The position numbers and the translations under genes are program-made. The notes under the pieces are model-generated. The model ran no database searches, was not told the DNA's origin, and saw nothing but the letters and a program-made list of their open reading frames with translations. A stretch of 64,000 bases of DNA from an uncultured Croceitalea sp. (lineage in GTDB: Bacteria > Bacteroidota > Bacteroidia > Flavobacteriales > Flavobacteriaceae), in contig CANMOV010000001.1 in NCBI GenBank assembly GCA_947499565.1, forward strand, positions 930,001 to 994,000. The letters run 5' to 3'. Positions 58,375 through 64,000 of the stretch are shown piece after piece; position 1 is the first letter of the stretch, and each line of letters opens with the position of its first letter.

Positions 58375-60774
58375 ATGTCAAATATTCGCTCGGTACTATT
58401 TTTTGTACTACTGCTATTACCATTCATTTCTTTTTCCCAACAACGTTTTACTATTAGTGGCACTATAACCGAGGCTGCTAGTAATGAGACTTTAATTGGT
58501 GTTACTGTTGCCATACCAGAACTCAGAACTGGCACAACTACAAATGAATACGGTTTCTACTCTATATCATTGCCAAAAGGTGACTATGATATTGTTGTTA
58601 GTTATTTAGGCTTTGAAGATATTGCGCAAACGGTAGCGCTTAATACAAATAAGAGGCTAAATTTTAAACTTGCAGAAGAAGCAGAACAGCTGGAGGAAGT
58701 TATAGTGTCAGAAGACATTGAAAGGTTAGATATTAGAAAACCTCAAATGAGCGTAAATGCCTTAAAGGTTCAAACCATAAAAAAAATACCAGTGGTTTTG
58801 GGAGAAGCTGATGTCATCAAATCACTACTATTACTTCCGGGAGTAACAAGTGCCGGCGAAGCGTCGTCCGGATTTAATGTCCGTGGTGGTGCCGCTGATC
58901 AGAATTTAATTCTATTAGACGAGGCCACTATTTTTAATTCTTCCCATTTATTTGGTTTCTTTTCTGTTTTCAATCCAGATGCTATAAAAGATATCAAACT
59001 TTTTAAAGGTGGTATACCTTCTCGTTATGGTGGTAGGGTTTCATCAGTGTTAGAAATTTTCCAAAGAGAAGGGAATAGCAAAGAAACCAAGTTTACTGGT
59101 GGAATTGGCGCTGTTGCTAGTAGACTACTCGTGGAAGGTCCCATAATTAAAGACCGTACTGCTTTTTTAGCTGGAGGACGAGCATCGTACGCTCACCTTT
59201 TTCTTCCGCTATTTGATGTGAATAATAAGGCATACTTCTATGATGTAAATACCAAAATAAGCCATAAGATAAATGATAATAACAGCATCTACCTTTCAGG
59301 TTATTTTGGTAGAGATGTATTTAGTATTAATGATAGTTTTGTAAATGTTTACGGAAACGCAGTGGGTAATTTTAGATGGAATCATTTATTCTCCGAAAAA
59401 TTATTTTCGAATTTATCTTTAATTTACTCTGATTATTTTTATGGGTTGGAATTAGACTTTGTTGGCTTCGAATGGGATTCAGGTATTCAAAATTTTAACC
59501 TTAAATATGATTTAAAACACTACCTAAATGATAAGTTACAAATCAATTATGGGCTAAATAACATCTATTATGTTTTTAATCCAGGTAAGATAATACCTAA
59601 TAGTCCTGAATCGGGAATTATAGAAGAGCAACTCACAAAAAAATATGCAAACGAAGCAGCTGTTTATGTGGATGTAGAACAAAAAGTAACAGAAAACTTA
59701 AGTGTTAATTACGGTTTAAGAGTAAGTCATTTTAATAGATTGGGACAAGATGAACTATTTGTCTATCAAAATAATCAACCCGTAGTCTTTGATCCTTTTC
59801 AATTAGTGTATAGGGAAGCAACTCCTATTGATACCATAAATCCAGGAAGGGGAACCAACTTATCTAGTTTTACCAATTTGGAACCTCGAGTTTCTCTTGC
59901 ATATACATTAAATGAAAAGAACTCAGTAAAAGCTAGTTACACAAGATTAGCTCAGTACTTACACCTTCTTTCAAATACCAGCTCTCCTACTCCACTAGAT
60001 GTTTGGACACCTAGCGGTCCTTTTATTGAACCCCAATTACTGGATCAGTATGCTCTAGGATATTTCAGAAACATAAATAACGGAGAATACGCTCTGGAAG
60101 TCGAAGGTTTTTACAAAGACATTGAAAATCGTATTGATTATATTGATGGAGCCGATTTGATTGCCAATGACGCTATTGAACAAGTTATTCTAAATGGTGA
60201 GGCCAGAGCATATGGTTTGGAATTTCTATTGCGAAAAAATGATGGTAGGTTTCAAGGATGGCTCGCATACACCTTATCAAAATCTGAGCAGAGAACCCCA
60301 GGTCGTGCTCCGGTTGTTGATAATGGCAGGTCTAATTTAGAAACGGGTATAAATTTTGGGGAATGGTATAACACTCCTTATGATAAAACCCACGATATTG
60401 CATTATATGGTAATTATGATTTAAATGATAGCTGGAGTTTTAACTCCAACTTTATATTTCAAACTGGACAACCTACAAATTTTCCTGTTGGCCAATTTGA
60501 ATTTGAAGGCCTAGTAGTACCATTTTTTGGACTTCGAAATCAAACACGCTTACCTGATTATCATAGGCTAGATATCGCTGCTACGTTCAAACCAAAAAAG
60601 AATAAGAATCGGAATTTCCAATCAGAATGGATTTTTAGTATTTATAATGTATATAACAGAATGAATGCGGCTTCAATCAATTTTAGACAGAATCAAGATA
60701 CCGGAAGAAATGAAGCAATAAGAACGTCCATATTTGGTGTTGTACCGTCTATTACCTATAATTTCAAATTCTAA
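58375..60774 (+). CDS. TonB-dependent receptor with carboxypeptidase-regulatory-like domain
   Basis: A 799-residue outer-membrane active transporter. After a signal peptide (1-21, ending FSFSQ), a carboxypeptidase-regulatory-like domain (about 24-105, FTISGTITEAASNETLIGVTV) precedes the plug (about 120-220, with SSGFNVRGGAADQNLILLDEA and the RYGGRVSSVLEI segment) and the 22-strand barrel. It lacks a SusD partner; instead two DUF4249 lipoproteins follow directly. That pairing is a recurring Bacteroidota arrangement whose substrate is mostly unknown. The first lipoprotein gene overlaps its stop codon by one base. Confidence 0.93.
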   Translation: MSNIRSVLFFVLLLLPFISFSQQRFTISGTITEAASNETLIGVTVAIPELRTGTTTNEYGFYSISLPKGDYDIVVSYLGFEDIAQTVALNTNKRLNFKLAEEAEQLEEVIVSEDIERLDIRKPQMSVNALKVQTIKKIPVVLGEADVIKSLLLLPGVTSAGEASSGFNVRGGAADQNLILLDEATIFNSSHLFGFFSVFNPDAIKDIKLFKGGIPSRYGGRVSSVLEIFQREGNSKETKFTGGIGAVASRLLVEGPIIKDRTAFLAGGRASYAHLFLPLFDVNNKAYFYDVNTKISHKINDNNSIYLSGYFGRDVFSINDSFVNVYGNAVGNFRWNHLFSEKLFSNLSLIYSDYFYGLELDFVGFEWDSGIQNFNLKYDLKHYLNDKLQINYGLNNIYYVFNPGKIIPNSPESGIIEEQLTKKYANEAAVYVDVEQKVTENLSVNYGLRVSHFNRLGQDELFVYQNNQPVVFDPFQLVYREATPIDTINPGRGTNLSSFTNLEPRVSLAYTLNEKNSVKASYTRLAQYLHLLSNTSSPTPLDVWTPSGPFIEPQLLDQYALGYFRNINNGEYALEVEGFYKDIENRIDYIDGADLIANDAIEQVILNGEARAYGLEFLLRKNDGRFQGWLAYTLSKSEQRTPGRAPVVDNGRSNLETGINFGEWYNTPYDKTHDIALYGNYDLNDSWSFNSNFIFQTGQPTNFPVGQFEFEGLVVPFFGLRNQTRLPDYHRLDIAATFKPKKNKNRNFQSEWIFSIYNVYNRMNAASINFRQNQDTGRNEAIRTSIFGVVPSITYNFKF

Positions 60775-61679
60775 TGATGAAAAAAATACCATATTACATT
60801 ATATTATTTTTTTTGATAGTGTCGTGCGAAGATGTTATAGATGTGGAATTACCACCTACAGAATCTAGACTAATAGTTAATGCTGTATTTAGGGTTGATA
60901 TAACCCAAGAATTTATACCTGTATCAGTAAGAGTAAAAGAAACCACAGATTTTTTTGGCGAACCACAGGTGACTGAGTTAGAAAATGCAATTATATTTTA
61001 TGGCATTCCTAATCCTGATGCTCCAGAAATTCTTGAAAATGGCGGTAGTTCTTCTTTAGCCGAAACAAACCCCGGAAGTGGAATCTACGGTCCAGATCCA
61101 ACTTTTGATAATGATCAACGTATACGCACTTCAATTGGTACCAGACCAGGTACTGTCTTTATTCTAATTATTCAACATAAAGGTAGACGTTATGCTGCAA
61201 GAACAATATACTCCCCAGTTGTTCCCATTGATAGCATAGAACAGGGAACAGAAACACTTTTTGACGAAGATGATATTGAGGTATTGGTTACTTTCACGGA
61301 CACACCGGAGATTGATAATTTTTATGTCTTTGATTTTGACTTTAATGAGTTTCTAGCCTTGGATGATCAATTTATTGATGGGCAAGAATTTGAATTTTCC
61401 TATTTCTACGATAAAAATCTAGAATCAGGAGATGAAGTTGAAATAAGTATTTTAGGAGCAGACCAGCAGTTTTTTAACTATATGGATTTATTGATAGAAC
61501 AAACTGAAGATACTGGTGGAGTTTTTGAAACACCTGCTGCTACTGTCCGAGGTAATGTGTTTGACGTTACAGGGATTGACAATGACGCGCTTTTTGATAA
61601 TGTTGAAAGACCTGAAAATTTTCCATTAGGCTATTTTGCGGTAATTCAAGAATTTAAACAATCCTTGACTATAGAGTAA
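60774..61679 (+). CDS. DUF4249 domain lipoprotein, copy 1
   Basis: A 301-residue lipoprotein with lipobox FLIVSC. The mature start EDVIDVELPPTESRLIVNAV is the DUF4249 signature, and the C-terminal half has ALDDQFIDGQEFEFSYF and ILGADQQFFNYMDLLIEQTED. It is likely an outer-membrane, surface- or periplasm-facing partner of the TonB receptor, acting in place of SusD, but this is inferred. Start codon overlaps the receptor stop by one base. Very similar in order to copy 2. Confidence 0.9.
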   Translation: MMKKIPYYIILFFLIVSCEDVIDVELPPTESRLIVNAVFRVDITQEFIPVSVRVKETTDFFGEPQVTELENAIIFYGIPNPDAPEILENGGSSSLAETNPGSGIYGPDPTFDNDQRIRTSIGTRPGTVFILIIQHKGRRYAARTIYSPVVPIDSIEQGTETLFDEDDIEVLVTFTDTPEIDNFYVFDFDFNEFLALDDQFIDGQEFEFSYFYDKNLESGDEVEISILGADQQFFNYMDLLIEQTEDTGGVFETPAATVRGNVFDVTGIDNDALFDNVERPENFPLGYFAVIQEFKQSLTIE

Positions 61680-61693
61680 TCAAAATTACAACT

Positions 61694-62629
61694 ATGCTCA
61701 TTCTCAAAAATACAGGAGTATTAAATAAACTAAGATGGTCAATTCTATTGGGAATCTTAGCTTTTTTTTCGTTCGCCTGTGAAGATGCTATAAATGTTGA
61801 TTTACCGGAAACAGAGACAAGATTAATTGTTAATGGTATCGTTAGAGTGGATACCTCAAAAGAATTTCTTCCAGTAGAAATTAAAGTTACGGAAACCTCA
61901 GACTTTTTTAGTGAACCTATAGTAGCTGAATTGGAAAGTGCAGTGATTTTGGTGGGGCAGCGGGATCCAGACGACCCTTTTAATCTAAGCTTCGGTACTA
62001 GAATTCTTAGGGAATATGAACCTGGTACTGGAATTTATGAACCTGATACTATAGGAAATGATGTAGATGAGAGAATCCGAACAGAGTTTTTAGATGAAAA
62101 TACCGTTTTTTTTCTTGTAGTTGAACATAATGGCAAACGCTATGCAGGGCAAACCATATATTCGCCATCTGTACCCATTGATTTGGTAGAACAAGGCAAT
62201 GAAACGCTATTTGATGAAGATGATACAGAAATTAAAATCACAATAACCGATGTTGCTGATTCAAAAAACTATTATGTCTTCGATTTTGATGAAGGCGAAT
62301 TCCTCGCCCTAGATGACCAATTTATTGATGGTCAAGAATTTGAGTTTTCTTATTTTGTAGAGCGTGATTTAGAATCTGGTGAAGAGTTTGAAGTTAGTAT
62401 TCTTGGTGCCGACCAACAGTTTTTTAACTACATGGATCTTCTAATAGAACAAACAGAGGATGATGGTGGTATTTTTCAAACGCCCGCCACCACACCAAGA
62501 GGAAATATGTTTGATGTAACTGGTTTAGATAATATAGAAATCTTTGATAATGTTGGTCGGCCTGAGTCGTTTGCCCTAGGCTATTTTGCGGTAGTTCAAG
62601 AATTCAAACAGTCTATAACAATTGAATGA
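61694..62629 (+). CDS. DUF4249 domain lipoprotein, copy 2
   Basis: A 311-residue paralogue of the preceding gene, arising by tandem duplication. The lipobox is FSFAC, and EDAINVDLPETETRLIVNGIV, FDEDDTEIKITITD and the shared ALDDQFIDGQEFEFSYF show the relationship. The two differ most in the N-terminal half, the more variable part, and are close to identical around DQFIDGQEFEFSYF and ILGADQQFFNYMDLLIEQTED. It starts 14 bases after copy 1 and touches the convergent GntP gene. Confidence 0.9.
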   Translation: MLILKNTGVLNKLRWSILLGILAFFSFACEDAINVDLPETETRLIVNGIVRVDTSKEFLPVEIKVTETSDFFSEPIVAELESAVILVGQRDPDDPFNLSFGTRILREYEPGTGIYEPDTIGNDVDERIRTEFLDENTVFFLVVEHNGKRYAGQTIYSPSVPIDLVEQGNETLFDEDDTEIKITITDVADSKNYYVFDFDEGEFLALDDQFIDGQEFEFSYFVERDLESGEEFEVSILGADQQFFNYMDLLIEQTEDDGGIFQTPATTPRGNMFDVTGLDNIEIFDNVGRPESFALGYFAVVQEFKQSITIE

Positions 62630-63979
62630 TTATAAAAGCGCATGCAGTAGGAGTACAACACCTATTCCTGTTAATCCTTGAAATAGTGTTGCTACACTAT
62701 GTCCTTTTAGTGCAGTTTTAACTTCCATATTTGAAAACTGTGAAACCACCCAAAAGTAACTATCGTTAATGTGAGAAACTGTCATCGCACCAGCCCCAAC
62801 GGCTAAAACTGCTAGTGCCTTATCCGTAATACTATGTAAACCAAAAGTCTCTAATAATGGAGCTATTATAGCAGCAGTAGTAATAATCGCGACGGTAGAT
62901 GAACCTTGAGCCGTTTTTAATACAGTTGCAATCAAGAAACATATCAATAAGCCTCCAAATCCAGAGGTTGACTGTAAATTGAGTATTTCATTAATATCAA
63001 TAGTTCTTAATATCGCTCCAAAAGCACCTCCCGCACCTGTAATCAAAATAATTAATCCTGCTTGTTTTAATGCAGATACAATCCATTCATTCCTAACCTT
63101 TAAACTTGAAGATTTCGCCAATGGAAACGAAAGAAGGACTCCAATAAATAAAGCAACAATCGGATTCCCTAAAAAGCTTATTCCTTTAAAAAAAACAGTT
63201 TCACCGAAAGGCTTTGTCGGGTAATCCGCTATGGACTTTAAGGCAATAAGAATAACTGGTATTAATAGTGGTAAAAAAGCTTGCAAAGGTTTTACATTAT
63301 ATACTTCTTCTTTTTCCTGTTCAAGAGCTTTATTAGCTTCTGAAGTACCTTTAGTCTTTAAAGATTTGCCTACATATCTTGCCCATAAATATCCAGATAA
63401 GGATACCGGAATTGCCACAACAAGACCAAGTAATAGTACCGTACCTAAATCCGCATCTAAAATAGCCGCGGCAGCTAAGGGACCTGGTGTAGGGGGAACA
63501 AATACATGCGCCGCGTAAAGACCAGTGCCCAATGCTATAGCAAATACTAGTATTGGGATGCCCGTTTTCTTGCTCATTGCTTTATTTAATGAAGAAAGGA
63601 TAATAAAACCAGAGTCACAAAAAACAGGTATCGAAATAATAAAACCTGCAAGATTAAGTGCTAATGGTGATCTTTTTAACCCAACCCATTTTAAAATCGT
63701 ATTTGCTAATACTTTTGTACTTCCTGTTTTTTCTAAAAAAATACCTATAATAGTTCCAAAGGCAATTACTAGACCAATTCCTGAGAGTGTCTTTCCAAAA
63801 CCTTCACTTATGGTTTTCATAATAGCATCTGGTTTCAAGCCCAGCAAAAACCCAGAAAGAATAGCCGCTATTGTTAATGACAAAACAGGGTGCATCTTAT
63901 ATCGTACGGTAGCTATTATAATAAATAAGACTACAAAAAGGAGTACTACTAATTCCATAGAAACAGTGATTAAATTCAC
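62630..63979 (-). CDS. GntP family permease
   Basis: A 449-residue polytopic permease, a paralogue of the gene at 13234. The family signature appears in HVFVPPTPGPLAAAAILDADLG and GSSTVAIITTAAI, with SHINDSYFWVVSQFS near the C-terminus. There is no gluconokinase beside it, so its substrate could be gluconate or another hydroxyacid such as glycerate. The start at 63979 leaves only 21 bases to the window edge, so upstream partner genes may lie outside. Confidence 0.88.
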   Translation of the reverse strand: MNLITVSMELVVLLFVVLFIIIATVRYKMHPVLSLTIAAILSGFLLGLKPDAIMKTISEGFGKTLSGIGLVIAFGTIIGIFLEKTGSTKVLANTILKWVGLKRSPLALNLAGFIISIPVFCDSGFIILSSLNKAMSKKTGIPILVFAIALGTGLYAAHVFVPPTPGPLAAAAILDADLGTVLLLGLVVAIPVSLSGYLWARYVGKSLKTKGTSEANKALEQEKEEVYNVKPLQAFLPLLIPVILIALKSIADYPTKPFGETVFFKGISFLGNPIVALFIGVLLSFPLAKSSSLKVRNEWIVSALKQAGLIILITGAGGAFGAILRTIDINEILNLQSTSGFGGLLICFLIATVLKTAQGSSTVAIITTAAIIAPLLETFGLHSITDKALAVLAVGAGAMTVSHINDSYFWVVSQFSNMEVKTALKGHSVATLFQGLTGIGVVLLLHALL

Positions 63980-64000
63980 TTTTCTAAATATAAAGTATTC

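Overview
The window looks like chromosomal DNA from a marine-type member of the Flavobacteriaceae (Bacteroidota). Four things point there: AT-rich sequence; promoters of the Bacteroidota TAnnTTTG type with few recognisable Shine-Dalgarno sequences; lineage-typical proteins (PorP/SprF, DUF4835, DUF6913, Bacteroidota-type omega, a 482-residue GAPDH, monomeric isocitrate dehydrogenase, DUF4249 lipoproteins); and RprXY-like regulators. The genus cannot be told from the sequence alone. No rRNA, tRNA, CRISPR array, insertion sequence or phage gene was seen.

Layout. 1-14.6 kb: the 3' end of clpB, a TetR regulator, an orphan PorP/SprF protein, two lipoproteins, smpB/pcm, then a rightward series (Gfo/Idh/MocA oxidoreductase, 3-hydroxybutyryl-CoA dehydrogenase, DUF1015, YggS, exonuclease-GIY-YIG fusion, voltage-gated channel, miaA, gluconokinase and GntP permease). 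14.6-27.0 kb: a leftward housekeeping block (DUF6913-dapA, bamD-rpoZ-coaBC-DUF4835, recN, fabI, glycosyltransferase-ybbR-coaE, rprX-rprY). 27.0-32.6 kb: an accessory island of three co-directional genes, a cytoplasmic subtilisin-like protease, a ComEC-type metallo-beta-lactamase-fold hydrolase and a SIR2-like protein carrying eight tandem TPR units. This is the best candidate for an undescribed, probably anti-phage, system. 32.6-43.6 kb: an M23 peptidase, DUF3089 lipoprotein, OmpA-like secreted protein, the ligA-LOG-prmC-GNAT operon and the ribD-HAD-EamA-YigZ operon. 43.8-55.4 kb: dnaA, a phosphatase and RsmI-like methylase, cell-wall enzymes (lysozyme-like, mltG), dapF, a DegP-type protease, gap, trmD and rplS. 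55.4-56.1 kb: a 632-base gap with two terminators that may hold a small RNA. 56.1-64 kb: icd, a TonB-dependent receptor with two tandem DUF4249 lipoproteins, and a second GntP permease.

How the genes fit together. Lysine and diaminopimelate synthesis (dapA, dapF), cell-wall remodelling (mltG, lysozyme-like, M23), CoA synthesis (coaBC, coaE), outer-membrane assembly (bamD) and translation factors (smpB, miaA, prmC, trmD, rplS) form the conserved background. Gluconate uptake and phosphorylation are paired at 12.7-14.6 kb. Genes are tightly packed: six of nine tail-to-tail gene pairs touch, overlap by four bases or sit one base apart. Functions were assigned by reading protein motifs; no database search was run.
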